Positions 53,709 to 62,601 of a stretch of DNA of 64,000 bases are shown one piece after another. A model generated the notes under the pieces. That model searched no databases, was not told the origin of the DNA, and saw only the letters and a list, made by a program, of their open reading frames with translations. Source of the DNA: Dietzia timorensis (GTDB lineage Bacteria; Actinomycetota; Actinomycetes; Mycobacteriales; Mycobacteriaceae); contig NZ_CP015961.1 in the NCBI RefSeq assembly GCF_001659785.1, positions 1,116,001 through 1,180,000 of the forward strand, in the 5' to 3' direction. Numbering within the stretch: the first letter of the stretch is position 1; every line of letters starts with the position of its first letter. The translations under genes were made by a program, and so were the position numbers.

Positions 53709-54755
53709 ATGAAGATCTACGGATTCAACTCGTACGGAGGGCCGGAGGTCGAGGAGTTTCTCGACGTTCCGGAGCCGGTGTTGCGTCCGGGTACCGTGCT
53801 CATCGAAACCGTCGCCGTAGGCGTGAATCCGGCCGACATCAAGGTGCGTTCCGGTGCGCGGCAGGCGGGATTTCCCGTCGAATTCCCCATGGCGATGGGG
53901 CGAGAGGCCGCCGGGATCGTCGTCGATTCGTGGCGTTCTCCGAAGAGCGAGGAGTTTGCGGCTGCGCGCGTGCGGCCGGGACAGCCAATTCCACCGGCCT
54001 TTCCCGTGGGCGCGACAGTCTTCGGTTCGTGCGCCGAGGGGGTCGGCGCGTTGGGGGAGCGCACGCTGCTTGAAGAATCCAGTGTCGCGGGAGCGGTGTC
54101 GGGGTTGAGCCTCGAGCGCGCCGCGTGCATTCCCGTGGCCGTCGGCACCGCGTTCGACGCGGTGAGCGAGCTCGATATCGGTCACGGCGAGAATGTCGTC
54201 GTGCTCGGAGCAGGTGGCGGAGTGGGAATCCATGCGGCGCAATTCGCCGCGATGGCCGGAGCTTGCGTTTTCGGTGTAGCCAGCGAGGAGAAGAAGGACT
54301 TCGTCGAGCTACGCGGCGTTCGCCACGTACCGTCCGGGCCCGGTCTGGCCGAGCGCGTGAGCGAAGCGGTGCGCAATGTCAGTGGGCCTTCGCGCGTCGA
54401 TGCTTTGATCGACTGCGTCGGCGGGGACGCGCTGCGCGAGCTCGCGGCGCTGGTGGATAGATCGGCCGGCGGCAACGGTCGCAGCAGGCGGATCCGGAGC
54501 CTCGCAGACAAGGAGACTGTCGCCGAGGTGGGCGGATCCGGTGTGCGCAGGCGGCGCACGTCCGAGGTGTTCGGCGACATCGCCGAGCGCGCGCGGCGCC
54601 GGGATTTCGAGATTTCGTTGTCCGACGTCATCCCATTTGGGAATGCGCACGACGCCATGCGCGTTGTCGAAGGTGGGCACGCACGCGGAAAGATCGTCGT
54701 GACGTTCCCGAAGGGCGAAACTCCATATCTTGCCGAAGGCTCTGACGTGGAGTAG
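53709..54755 (+). CDS. Zinc-independent MDR-family oxidoreductase (quinone-reductase-like)
   Basis: This encodes 348 residues: an N-terminal GroES-like domain (FNSYGGPEVEEFLDVPEP, NPADIKVRSG) and a Rossmann domain with VVVLGAGGGVGIHAAQFAA. No structural or catalytic zinc cysteines are apparent, so it belongs to the NADPH:quinone reductase-like branch. I chose ATG at 53709, preceded by GGGAGCGGG; a TTG at 53688 is in frame. It ends 35 bp before ssrA. The physiological substrate is unknown. Confidence 0.83.
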   Translation: MKIYGFNSYGGPEVEEFLDVPEPVLRPGTVLIETVAVGVNPADIKVRSGARQAGFPVEFPMAMGREAAGIVVDSWRSPKSEEFAAARVRPGQPIPPAFPVGATVFGSCAEGVGALGERTLLEESSVAGAVSGLSLERAACIPVAVGTAFDAVSELDIGHGENVVVLGAGGGVGIHAAQFAAMAGACVFGVASEEKKDFVELRGVRHVPSGPGLAERVSEAVRNVSGPSRVDALIDCVGGDALRELAALVDRSAGGNGRSRRIRSLADKETVAEVGGSGVRRRRTSEVFGDIAERARRRDFEISLSDVIPFGNAHDAMRVVEGGHARGKIVVTFPKGETPYLAEGSDVE

Positions 54756-54790
54756 AGTTCACTCTCCTGGCCACTTGTGGTCGGGCCTAC

Positions 54791-55165
54791 GGGGCTGATG
54801 TGGTTTCGACTGTGTGAGTTGACGTAGGGGAAGCGTGCCGGTGCAGGCCAGAGACCACCGTTAAGCGTCATGGCAACCAATTAAGCGCCGATAACAATCA
54901 GCGCGACTTCGCACTCGCTGCCTAATCAGCGACTGCAAGTCTGTCAGCCCGGGGTCGCCCTCGCCCCGGTTCCTGGCATCAGCTAGAGGGATTACCGTTC
55001 GAGTTGGTCACGGGCTCGTTCGGGACATCTCACAGTGACTGGGATCGCCTTCGCCGACTAGTTCGCGGGTTGGCGAGATCCGAGTAACGGCAGTTAGCGA
55101 ACTGCGCACGGAGAAGCCCTACCGATGCTGCACAGGACCGGGGTTCAATTCCCCGCAGCTCCACC
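54791..55165 (+). ncRNA. ssrA: Transfer-messenger RNA (tmRNA)
   Basis: The 5' end GGGGCTGATGTGGTTTCGAC and the 3' end GGTTCAATTCCCCGCAGCTCCACC form the alanyl-tRNA-like domain; GGGGCTG pairs with CAGCTCC. The tag reading frame runs 54887-54925 with resume codon GCC and encodes A-DNNQRDFALAA before TAA, close to the mycobacterial tag that also ends ALAA. Only ACC of the ACCA end is encoded (ACCG in the genome). It works with SmpB, encoded 3.2 kb upstream. Confidence 0.97.
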
Positions 55166-55175
55166 GCAGTGAGAG

Positions 55176-55203
55176 ACCCCCGGTTTTCGAGCCGGGGGTT
55201 TTC
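55176..55203 (+). terminator. Terminator of ssrA
   Basis: CCCCCGG (55177-55183), an 8-nt loop, CCGGGGG (55192-55198) and TTTT, 11 nt after the tmRNA. Confidence 0.88.
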
Positions 55204-55362
55204 TCGTTTCCGAGATGTCCGTAGGTCTACCGGTGCGAATAGGCTGCTCGGTCGCTAATTCTCGCCTGACCACGAGCGAGAGCAGCTAACATTCTTCTCG
55301 ACGCCCACTGACCGATTGAGCGCGTACGCGTTCGAGCACGACGTTCGAGGATCAACACATTT

Positions 55363-56913
55363 ATGGAATCCACCGATCTTGCCGCCCACCTCTCGCAGCG
55401 GTTCGGGCTCACCGATCTTGTCGAGATCGGACACGGCGGGATGGGAGTGGTGTACAAGGCATTTGACCCGGCGCTGCGTAGGCATGTGGCGGTGAAGCAG
55501 CTGTCGGCAGGTGCCGTCGGAGCGGACACCGACGATTCGGGCGGACGAAATGCCGCTCTCGCACGCTTCAACTCCGAGATGCAGATGGTGGCGAACACGC
55601 GGCATTCGGCGATCGTGTCCATCCATTCCTCGGGCGTGACCGACGCCGGTTCGGTGTACTTCGTGATGGATTATGTTCCTGGGCAGACGCTGGCCGACGA
55701 AATTCGCCGCAGGCGGGAACGCGGCGAGCCGTTCACCGTCACGGAGACAGTCGCGCTGCTGCGGCCCATCGCTTCTGCGCTCGACTATCTCCATCTTCGG
55801 GTCAAGCCGCCAATCGTTCACCGGGACGTGAAGCCCGGAAATATTCTCGTGCCCGAGGAGCACTCGAGTTTCGAGGCCCGCAGCCTTCTCACTGACTTCG
55901 GGATCAGTCTCACGCCGGACGAAACACGTATGACGACCCTCGACATGATGATCGGCACAGAGGCGTACACGGCGCCAGAGCTGTATCCGGGCCGTTCGCA
56001 CGGAGCCGATACGTCGCAGCATAATCAGCCGACGGCATCCAGCGATAACTACGCGCTGGCTCTCATCGCGTTCGAGATGCTCACCCTCAACACCCTCAAG
56101 GACACGATGTCGACAGGGGAGTGGCGAGGCGAAAGACCGATGCCGCGGTTGCGTGAACTCACCGTAGCGGCGAGCGAAAATGGCGTCCGCGACGAACTGT
56201 CAAGCGTTTTCTCAAAGGCGTTCGCGGAGGCGCCGGCGTATCGGCATCCGACGGCGAGCGCGTTTATCGACGCATTGTCGGGCGCCGATTCCGCCCAGGC
56301 CACGACGCGCACCCACGTCCCGCCGTCAGGTGACCGTGCGACCAGGCAATACGTGCCGAACAGCGCACCCATGCCCATGCAGCCGAATTACGCGGCGCCA
56401 CCTCCTCACTACTCTCAAAGGCCGATGCAGCGACAAAGTTCGGTCGGAACCGTCGTCGTCGCGTCGCTGGCTACACTGCTCGTGCTGCTGCTCGTGGCGG
56501 CCGCGGCGGCATGGTTCCTCGTCTTCCGGCCGTCTTGGTCCGATGCGGATGCGAAGATCGCGGACGCGTTCCCGGGCATCGTTTCCGACCGCGAAAACGG
56601 TTCCGGGTGGAAGGGGCTTACCTGCGGGTCGCGAGAACCGAGCGAGGGGCAGGATGCGCGGATCGTGTGCGCGAGCGAAAGCGCGTCGGTGGTGGTCGCG
56701 GACTACGGTAGCCGCGAGAACCGGGACTCGCGCGTGAGTTTGACGGACCCCGAAGGGCTCGGAAACGACGCGTGCACGATCGCCAGTGCCGAGGTACCAG
56801 GCTCCGAGCGACCGACGTACGCGCTTCTGCCAGAGGGCAATCTCGACCGGTTTGCGCTGTTGATCAGCAGCGCGAACGCGAAATCCGATCGGCTGGAACT
56901 GCCCACATGCTGA
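55363..56913 (+). CDS. Transmembrane Ser/Thr protein kinase (PknB-like)
   Basis: This encodes 516 residues. The kinase domain (about 15-310) has the Gly-rich loop GHGGMGVVYK, Lys45 in VAVKQL, catalytic HRDVKPGN (D155), DFG at 178-180 and an APE in TAPELYPG. A Pro/Gln-rich juxtamembrane linker precedes one membrane helix at about 366-387 and an extracellular domain of about 125 residues containing four cysteines (LTCGS, RIVCAS, DACTIA, LPTC), not PASTA repeats. It is probably a sensor kinase. GAGGATC provides the ribosome site. A membrane protein gene follows 34 bp later. Confidence 0.92.
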   Translation: MESTDLAAHLSQRFGLTDLVEIGHGGMGVVYKAFDPALRRHVAVKQLSAGAVGADTDDSGGRNAALARFNSEMQMVANTRHSAIVSIHSSGVTDAGSVYFVMDYVPGQTLADEIRRRRERGEPFTVTETVALLRPIASALDYLHLRVKPPIVHRDVKPGNILVPEEHSSFEARSLLTDFGISLTPDETRMTTLDMMIGTEAYTAPELYPGRSHGADTSQHNQPTASSDNYALALIAFEMLTLNTLKDTMSTGEWRGERPMPRLRELTVAASENGVRDELSSVFSKAFAEAPAYRHPTASAFIDALSGADSAQATTRTHVPPSGDRATRQYVPNSAPMPMQPNYAAPPPHYSQRPMQRQSSVGTVVVASLATLLVLLLVAAAAAWFLVFRPSWSDADAKIADAFPGIVSDRENGSGWKGLTCGSREPSEGQDARIVCASESASVVVADYGSRENRDSRVSLTDPEGLGNDACTIASAEVPGSERPTYALLPEGNLDRFALLISSANAKSDRLELPTC

Positions 56914-56947
56914 TCGCCGAGCTTTCTAGCCTCGACTGGAGGAGACG

Positions 56948-57646
56948 ATGACCGCCCCGCGACCTTCCAATCACCCCAATGGCGCCCCCTTCGAAGGGTG
57001 GGACGAGCCGAGGCGATCACGCGGTCCGCTCATCGCCTCGATCGTTCTGGCCGTAGTCATCGTAATCGTTGTCGCCGCCGCAATCGTGTGGTTTGTGACG
57101 GACAAGCGAGATTCCGATTCTCTAGCTGATGATCCGAGCTTCGCCGTCACGACAAATGAAGAGGCCGCGTCGAACGAGCAGAACACGGGGGCGGCAGACG
57201 GATCGACCACGACGACCGAGTCCGGAAACACGACTGTCACCGAGACCGTCGAACCCACGACGGCACCGAGTGGACCGATGGACGGCGCGGGTGCCGGCCG
57301 CTCGAACTACCCACTCATATCGGGAGTGCCGGCGTCTGCACAGGTCGTGCCCGAATGCGACGGGCGAGGCGTGCTCATCGTCCAGTCGGTCATGGGCAAT
57401 AGCGGTGACGTCGCGGGCGAGATCAACGCCGCGCTGGCGGGCAATCCCGGAGCCGTCGTCTACCCGCCCGGGGTGTGCCCGTCGATCCGCGGCGAGTCGG
57501 GAGGTGCTCAGATCTACGCGGTCGTGCAGGACTTTGGCGACAACTTTGACGCGCTCTGCTCGGCGGAGGCCACGGCCGGCGGCGACACGAACGCTCTCAA
57601 TGCGCGGCGGCTCGACCGCTCGACCAACTGGGAATCTCCTTGCTAA
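56948..57646 (+). CDS. Single-span protein with extracellular four-Cys domain, kinase partner candidate
   Basis: This encodes 232 residues: a short cytoplasmic Pro/Arg-rich start, one membrane helix (IASIVLAVVIVIVVAAAIVWF), a Thr/Ser/Glu linker and an extracellular domain of about 110 residues with four cysteines (PECDG, GVCPS, ALCSA and the terminal SPC). The pattern VLIVQSVMGNSGDVAGEINAAL, then PGVCPSIRG and IYAVVQDFG resembles, from memory, secreted tails of some Mycobacteriales Ser/Thr kinases. GGAGGAG precedes the ATG. It is in an operon with the kinase, so it may be a ligand-binding subunit or substrate. Confidence 0.75.
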   Translation: MTAPRPSNHPNGAPFEGWDEPRRSRGPLIASIVLAVVIVIVVAAAIVWFVTDKRDSDSLADDPSFAVTTNEEAASNEQNTGAADGSTTTTESGNTTVTETVEPTTAPSGPMDGAGAGRSNYPLISGVPASAQVVPECDGRGVLIVQSVMGNSGDVAGEINAALAGNPGAVVYPPGVCPSIRGESGGAQIYAVVQDFGDNFDALCSAEATAGGDTNALNARRLDRSTNWESPC

Positions 57647-57672
57647 TTCCGCACTGCCGGGATCGTTCTGGT

Positions 57673-58641
57673 TCAGGCGGTCTCGTGCTTCGCGGGGCTG
57701 CGGAGACGGACGATCTGCGCGAGGACAGCGAGAACCGGGAGTTCGACGAGAGGGCCGACGACGAGCGCCACCGCGATGAGCGGCCTGTCCGGGAATGCCG
57801 CAACGGCGATCGCCAGCGCGATGGGGGAGTTGCGGGCGGTGGTGGTCATCACCAGCGCGACGCGCTCCGGGCCGGGGGCGCGCAGCAGGCCCGCCGTCAT
57901 ACTTGCCAGTAGTGGTGCAAGCACGAAGAAGATCGCGAGCGGCGCGAGAAGTTTCCAGAACACCCCTGCATTGTCGGCGACCTCCTGCGCCTGCCAGGCG
58001 AACATTCCGGCGACGGCGAGGAGAAGCAGCGGCATGACGGCGAACGCCGCCGCATCCGTGAGGCGCTGCGTGCCTCGGGCGGGGTCAGGTATGCGGCGGG
58101 CGAGGGCGCGCAGGACGACCGCCGCCGCGAGCGGCACGACCAGCACCAACAACACCGACTCGACAAGTGTGGTGAGTTCGATGGCGGCGGATTTCCCGCC
58201 GAGTAACAACACGTATATCGGCAGCAACGCGAGCTGGAGCACGAGGTTGACCGGTAGCAGGGCGGCCGCGACGCCGGTGTGCCCGCGCGCCATCGAGGTG
58301 AAGACGAGATACCAGTCGGTGCACGGAGTGACGAGAAGGAGGAGTAGCCCGATGCGCAGGTCGGGTTGATCGGCGAGCAGCCACGACCCGAGCGCCCACG
58401 CCAGGAGCGGTGTGACCACGAAGTTGAGCACCAGCGAGGCCACCACGACGGGCTTGGCGTCCCGCACCTGCCCGACATAGGAAGGATCCATCTGCACGAA
58501 CACTGCGGTGAGCATCGCCACGAGGCAGGGAAGAACGAGATACTCGCCGAAGTCTCCGACATCGGTGGCCAGGCCGACCGCGATGCCGGCCAGAGCGGCG
58601 AGCGCGACGAGAACTCCCTGCAGTCTCTCCGCCCACGACAT
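57673..58641 (-). CDS. ACR3/bile-acid-symporter superfamily transporter
   Basis: This encodes 322 residues with ten predicted membrane helices. The segment LLVTPCTDWYLVFTSMARG in the middle and TTTARNSPIALAIAVAAF near the end match the two discontinuous-helix regions of the BASS superfamily, and the CTDW-type motif is that of ACR3 arsenite carriers. No arsR or arsC is next to it, so arsenite export is possible but not established. It is convergent with the kinase operon (26 bp between stops). Confidence 0.82.
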   Translation of the reverse strand: MSWAERLQGVLVALAALAGIAVGLATDVGDFGEYLVLPCLVAMLTAVFVQMDPSYVGQVRDAKPVVVASLVLNFVVTPLLAWALGSWLLADQPDLRIGLLLLLVTPCTDWYLVFTSMARGHTGVAAALLPVNLVLQLALLPIYVLLLGGKSAAIELTTLVESVLLVLVVPLAAAVVLRALARRIPDPARGTQRLTDAAAFAVMPLLLLAVAGMFAWQAQEVADNAGVFWKLLAPLAIFFVLAPLLASMTAGLLRAPGPERVALVMTTTARNSPIALAIAVAAFPDRPLIAVALVVGPLVELPVLAVLAQIVRLRSPAKHETA

Positions 58642-58894
58642 CGCCTCGCTGCCCCTTTCGCGCTCGCTGTATTCAGGCTATACGGGCGCCAGCCTGGGGA
58701 GCGGCTGAGGGATGAGCGGCCGGAAACAAACATTTACTGAGTATCGGCTCTGAAGTTTCCCTTGAATGGTACTGGGAACTAGGCTCGTGAAAGCGAAATG
58801 CGTACTGTCGTTAGATGACAAATCCACTACCAGGTGGATGTGAAAGCACAGCGCTTGCCACCCGGGCCGCGCCGAAGAAGGGTTTGAGGAATAC

Positions 58895-59659
58895 GTGAAC
58901 ACGAAGTCACAGAGCGCCACGAGCAAGGCGTTGAACGGATCGTCGTCCCGAGGCATGTGGATGACGCTGACGGCCATCGCCGGCATCATCGTGATCGCGG
59001 TCGTCGCCGTGGTCGTCGCCGCGCAGAACGAAATCGGGCCCTTCAAACGGGAGGCCGTGTCCCTCAATTTCGCCGAAACCGCGGACCCGCAGATTTCCAT
59101 CTCCGACCAAGGTGCTGTCACCGTCGGTAATCCGGATGCGCCGAAAATCGACGTGTGGGAGGACTTCATGTGCCCGGCGTGTGGGCAGATGGAGCAGAAG
59201 TACGGCGAGCAGCTCACCGAGGCTATCACGGCCGGGGACCTGCAGGTCGTCCATCACTACGTCAACTTCCTCGACCAGCAGTCGGCACAAGGCGATTACT
59301 CGACGCGGATGATCGCCGCGTCCCAGTGCGTCGCGGTCAACGAGGACCTCCAGACCTACCTTGACGCGCGCTCGACATGGTTCACCAACCAGCCGGCCGA
59401 GGGCGGCGGAGACCGCACGCAGTCCGAGATCGCCGAGGACGCCAAGTCCGCCGGCGCCGGCGACGAGTCGACCAAGTGCATCGAGGGCATCGGCGCTGAG
59501 GGCGGCGATAACCTCGACAAAGCTTCGGAGACCGCTACCGTCTCGCAGCAGGCGCTTCAGGACTCCAAGTTCGACATGGCGACGCCGACTGTGGCCAAGG
59601 ACGGCGAGAAGCTCGAAATCGGTGACCCGACCTGGATCCAGAAAGCGATGGCCGCGTAA
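58895..59659 (+). CDS. Membrane-anchored DsbA-like thiol oxidoreductase
   Basis: This encodes 254 residues from GTG 58895 with GAGGAAT upstream. One N-terminal membrane helix (LTAIAGIIVIAVVAVVVAA) anchors a thioredoxin-fold domain with active site C93-PA-C96 in DFMCPACGQME and the cis-Pro loop TPTVAKDG. A second Cys pair (SQCVAV, TKCIEG) sits in the inserted helical domain. Extracytoplasmic disulfide formation in secreted proteins is the expected role in Mycobacteriales. Confidence 0.9.
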   Translation: MNTKSQSATSKALNGSSSRGMWMTLTAIAGIIVIAVVAVVVAAQNEIGPFKREAVSLNFAETADPQISISDQGAVTVGNPDAPKIDVWEDFMCPACGQMEQKYGEQLTEAITAGDLQVVHHYVNFLDQQSAQGDYSTRMIAASQCVAVNEDLQTYLDARSTWFTNQPAEGGGDRTQSEIAEDAKSAGAGDESTKCIEGIGAEGGDNLDKASETATVSQQALQDSKFDMATPTVAKDGEKLEIGDPTWIQKAMAA

Positions 59660-59801
59660 CACCGGCGATGACGGCGGACCTCGCGTCCGCTCGGCGGGCG
59701 GGGCGGTTCCGAGGATGGAGCACCCCGCCCGCGATTTGGCTCGCGCGATCCGCCTGTTGTAGAGTTTTTCGAGTCGGCATCGGACCGACTTAAGTAAATA
59801 C

Positions 59802-59874
59802 GGGGCTATGGCGCAGCTGGTAGCGCACCTCACTGGCAGTGAGGGGGTCAGGGGTTCGAATCCCCTTAGCTCCA
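59802..59874 (+). tRNA. tRNA-Ala (GGC)
   Basis: A full cloverleaf of 73 nt with anticodon GGC at 59835-59837 in the loop CTGGCAG between CCTCA and TGAGG. The acceptor stem is GGGGCTA/TAGCTCC (with one G-T pair). CC but no A of the CCA is encoded. A strong terminator follows. Confidence 0.95.
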
Positions 59875-59885
59875 CCGAGAATCAC

Positions 59886-59925
59886 GTGTCGGCCCACCGG
59901 AAATCCGGTGCGCCGACACTTTTTT
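59886..59925 (+). terminator. Terminator after tRNA-Ala
   Basis: The stem GTGTCGGC-CACCGG / CCGGTG-GCCGACAC with one opposed mismatch, an AAAT loop and a TTTTTT run. Confidence 0.92.
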
Positions 59926-60046
59926 GTACCTATCGAGTCCTGCTTGTTCCGCGCTCAAAGGCCCGCGAATGCGCGGCCGCTATGAGGGCCAACTTCGTCC
60001 GGCGTCATACTGGTTGCATTGACTAAATGCGGAAGGTGGGAACGCA

Positions 60047-61288
60047 ATGAGGGAGAACGCGCCGGATAAGCACGACGCCACGACCGTGAGCGATGCGACC
60101 TGGGCGGTGCATGGCGGCAACCGAATCGACTCCGATTCTGGGGCGGTGCGCACGCCGATCGTCATGGCGAATTCCTATCTGCTTCCCGAGGATCCGTCCG
60201 GCATGGACTGGTCCACGGCCGATCGGCTCGTGTACACGCGCAATGGCGCGCTCAATCAGTCCGCGCTGCAGGACAAGCTTGCCGCGCTCGAGGGCGGTGA
60301 GGCGGCGGCGGTGTTCGCGACCGGCGTCGCGGCACTGCACGGCACGTTCTTCACGCTGCTGCGCCCTGGCGATCACGTCGTCGTCTCCGACGTGACCTAC
60401 GAGGCGGTGTGGCGCCTGTTCGACGAGCTGCTGCCCGAGCGGATGGGAGTCGAGGCGACGTTCGTCGATGCCTCCGATCCGAGCGCAGTGGCCGTGGCGA
60501 TGCGCGAAAACACCAAGCTGGTGCACGTCGAGGTCATCGCGAATCCGACCACGAGGGTCGCCGATATCGCGGCCCTGGCCCAGATCGCCCATGACGGCGG
60601 AGCCCTGCTTTCGGTCGACTCCACCTTTACGCCGCCGCCCTTGTACTGTCCGCTCGCGGACGGCGCGGATCTGGTGATCCATTCGTTGACCAAGTACATC
60701 AACGGTCACGGTGATGCCATGGGCGGCGCGGTAATCGGCGGGTCCGAACTCGTGGCACGGGTGCGCGGGGATGCGATTGTCGACGTCGGCGGCATCATTT
60801 CGCCGTTCAACGCGTGGCTGATCATGCGCGGCTCGGTGACTCTGCCGCTGCGGCTGCGCCAACACGTCGAGTCGGCGGCGAAGGTCGCGCAGTGGCTGTC
60901 CGAGCAGGACGCTATCGCCTATGTGGCCTACCCCGGTCTCGAGTCGCATCCGCAGCACGAGCTCGCGCGTCGGCAGTTCGGCGATTTCGGATTCGGCGGG
61001 GTTCTCGCGTTTGCGCTCGACGGCGACAGCGATCTGCAGAACCGCTTCGTCGCCGCGCTTCGTATTGCCACCTCGGCGGTGTCGATCGGGCACGACGAGA
61101 CACTCATCGTGCACGTCGGGCCGTCCGGCCGTGGCGGAGCCGAGCATTACCCGGAGGAATTCCAGACCTTCGGGCACCTCCGGTTGTCGGTCGGTCTTGA
61201 GGATCCCGATGATCTCATCGCCGACTTCGAGCAGGCGCTGGACGCGTGTGCGAATAGTGCGAGCGTTTCGCCGAGGCCATACGCATGA
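60047..61288 (+). CDS. PLP-dependent trans-sulfuration enzyme (cystathionine gamma-synthase/lyase family)
   Basis: This encodes 413 residues of fold-type I PLP enzyme. The Schiff-base lysine is K216 in VIHSLTKYINGHGDAMGG; other family landmarks are YTRNGALNQ, FATGVAALHGTFF, DVTYEAV and the C-terminal SVGLEDPDDLIADFEQAL. AAGGTGGGAA precedes the ATG. The family includes cystathionine gamma-synthase, cystathionine gamma/beta-lyase and methionine gamma-lyase; sequence alone does not decide among them. It stands alone. Confidence 0.87.
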   Translation: MRENAPDKHDATTVSDATWAVHGGNRIDSDSGAVRTPIVMANSYLLPEDPSGMDWSTADRLVYTRNGALNQSALQDKLAALEGGEAAAVFATGVAALHGTFFTLLRPGDHVVVSDVTYEAVWRLFDELLPERMGVEATFVDASDPSAVAVAMRENTKLVHVEVIANPTTRVADIAALAQIAHDGGALLSVDSTFTPPPLYCPLADGADLVIHSLTKYINGHGDAMGGAVIGGSELVARVRGDAIVDVGGIISPFNAWLIMRGSVTLPLRLRQHVESAAKVAQWLSEQDAIAYVAYPGLESHPQHELARRQFGDFGFGGVLAFALDGDSDLQNRFVAALRIATSAVSIGHDETLIVHVGPSGRGGAEHYPEEFQTFGHLRLSVGLEDPDDLIADFEQALDACANSASVSPRPYA

Positions 61289-61628
61289 CTGTTTTTGCTG
61301 TTTCGCGACGTCTTTATGTCGCTGTGTCGCGTGGGACGATACAGCGCACGTCCATGGCCTGGTTCTAGGAGCGGCCGACGGCTCACCTCGGAAAATGGTG
61401 AGTTTCTATAGATTATTCGTGGTGGCTGGCTCGGTACCCATCCCACTGCGCCGTTAGGGGGCGCAGTACGCCGGTTGTGCCCCGGGATCCCTGATTGCTT
61501 CGCTGTTGCGGTAAGCAGCGTTGCACTGGCAATTTGATAAGAGCCCGTGACATGACAGATATCGATCTGTTACATTCCTAGAGGAACTTGTACCCCCTGG
61601 AGCAGAAGTAGCTCTATGAAGGATGGAA
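61289..61628. other. 340-bp intergenic region upstream of the M23 gene
   Basis: No gene was recognised. The stretch is richer in A+T than the sequence to its left. It contains the inverted repeat ACAGAT-ATCG-ATCTGT (61554-61569) about 60 bp before the M23 start and the ribosome site GAAGGA at 61618-61623. The repeat could be a regulator site. Confidence 0.45.
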
Positions 61629-62369
61629 ATGAAGCACAATCCAAACGAAGTGACAGTCGCGGACCTCGCCAAACGGATCGGGTATGTCAGCGATTCCACA
61701 ATGGCTCATCGCCATTCCCAGAGGGATAACGCGGGTAGGCGTCGCACCTCCGTTAGCGTCCTCGCCGGGGCGGCAATCGCCGGAGGGGCGGCGTTTGCTG
61801 CGAGTCCGATTGCGGCTGCGCAGTCGGCCGAACTTCCAACGTCAGACCAGGTTCAGCAAGCTGCAGGTCAGATGGCCAACGATTTCCTCGGCGACGAGCT
61901 GGTGCCGGTAGTCGAGGAGTATGGCGACGTTGCTGGCGCAGCTGGAGTGGATCTGGGCTCATTTGGAGACGCTATTCCCGGGGGTGCGGCGCATGCTCCG
62001 ACAGTGGGCGCGGTGACTTCAAGCTTCGGACCGCGGTGGGGTACGTTCACCAACGGAACAGACTTCGGTGCTCCAATTGGCACACCTCTTTACGCGGCGA
62101 AATCGGGAGTTGTTGAAGAGGCCGGTCCCGCATCCGGGTATGGGTTGTGGATCCGTATTCGCACCGACGAGGGTGAGTTGCTTGAATACGGCCACAACAA
62201 TGAGAATTTTGTGCAGAAGGGCCAGCGAGTGCAAGCGGGCGACGTAATTGGCACTGTGGGCAATCGCGGTGACTCGACTGGTCCCCACTTGCACTTCGGC
62301 GTGCAGGACGCTGGTGGTAACTGGACAGACCCGGTACCGTGGCTCGCGCGGAATGGTGTAATCGTCTAG
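61629..62369 (+). CDS. Secreted M23/LytM-domain protein lacking the first zinc histidine
   Basis: This encodes 246 residues. About 40 N-terminal residues precede a signal-type hydrophobic stretch (VLAGAAIAGGAAFAASPIAAAQS), then a spacer and a C-terminal LytM fold (SSFGPRWG to PVPWLARNG). Active LytM enzymes have HxxxD; here the position is TNGTD (T141, D145), so the first zinc ligand is missing. His189 in EYGHNN and H220-L-H222 remain. It is therefore probably an activator or binder rather than an endopeptidase. I chose ATG 61629 because GAAGGA lies 5 nt upstream; ATG 61623 is two codons earlier. Confidence 0.8.
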   Translation: MKHNPNEVTVADLAKRIGYVSDSTMAHRHSQRDNAGRRRTSVSVLAGAAIAGGAAFAASPIAAAQSAELPTSDQVQQAAGQMANDFLGDELVPVVEEYGDVAGAAGVDLGSFGDAIPGGAAHAPTVGAVTSSFGPRWGTFTNGTDFGAPIGTPLYAAKSGVVEEAGPASGYGLWIRIRTDEGELLEYGHNNENFVQKGQRVQAGDVIGTVGNRGDSTGPHLHFGVQDAGGNWTDPVPWLARNGVIV

Positions 62370-62502
62370 CTGGTCGCTGTCAAATGACTGAGCCCTTCCC
62401 CGGAGGGGTACCTCGCCACTCTACGGGAAGGCACTTGCGTGTCAGGGGCAAGTATATCCGGCCACGATTGGCAATTCGATTGGACTCGGAGAGTCGTTAA
62501 CG

Positions 62503-62536
62503 GTATGTAGTCGTAGGCGAACTTATGGCTACATAC
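62503..62536 (+). promoter_or_regulatory. Inverted repeat upstream of the ArsR gene, candidate operator
   Basis: GTATGTAG (62503-62510) and CTACATAC (62529-62536) are perfect complements 18 nt apart, 66 bp before the ArsR start. Metal-sensing ArsR/SmtB repressors usually bind such repeats in their own promoters. Confidence 0.4.
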
Positions 62537-62601
62537 GCTAGTTGAAGACGACGGCGGAACGGGCCGTGATTGTAATCGCTATTTAACGATATCACCGCCA
62601 T

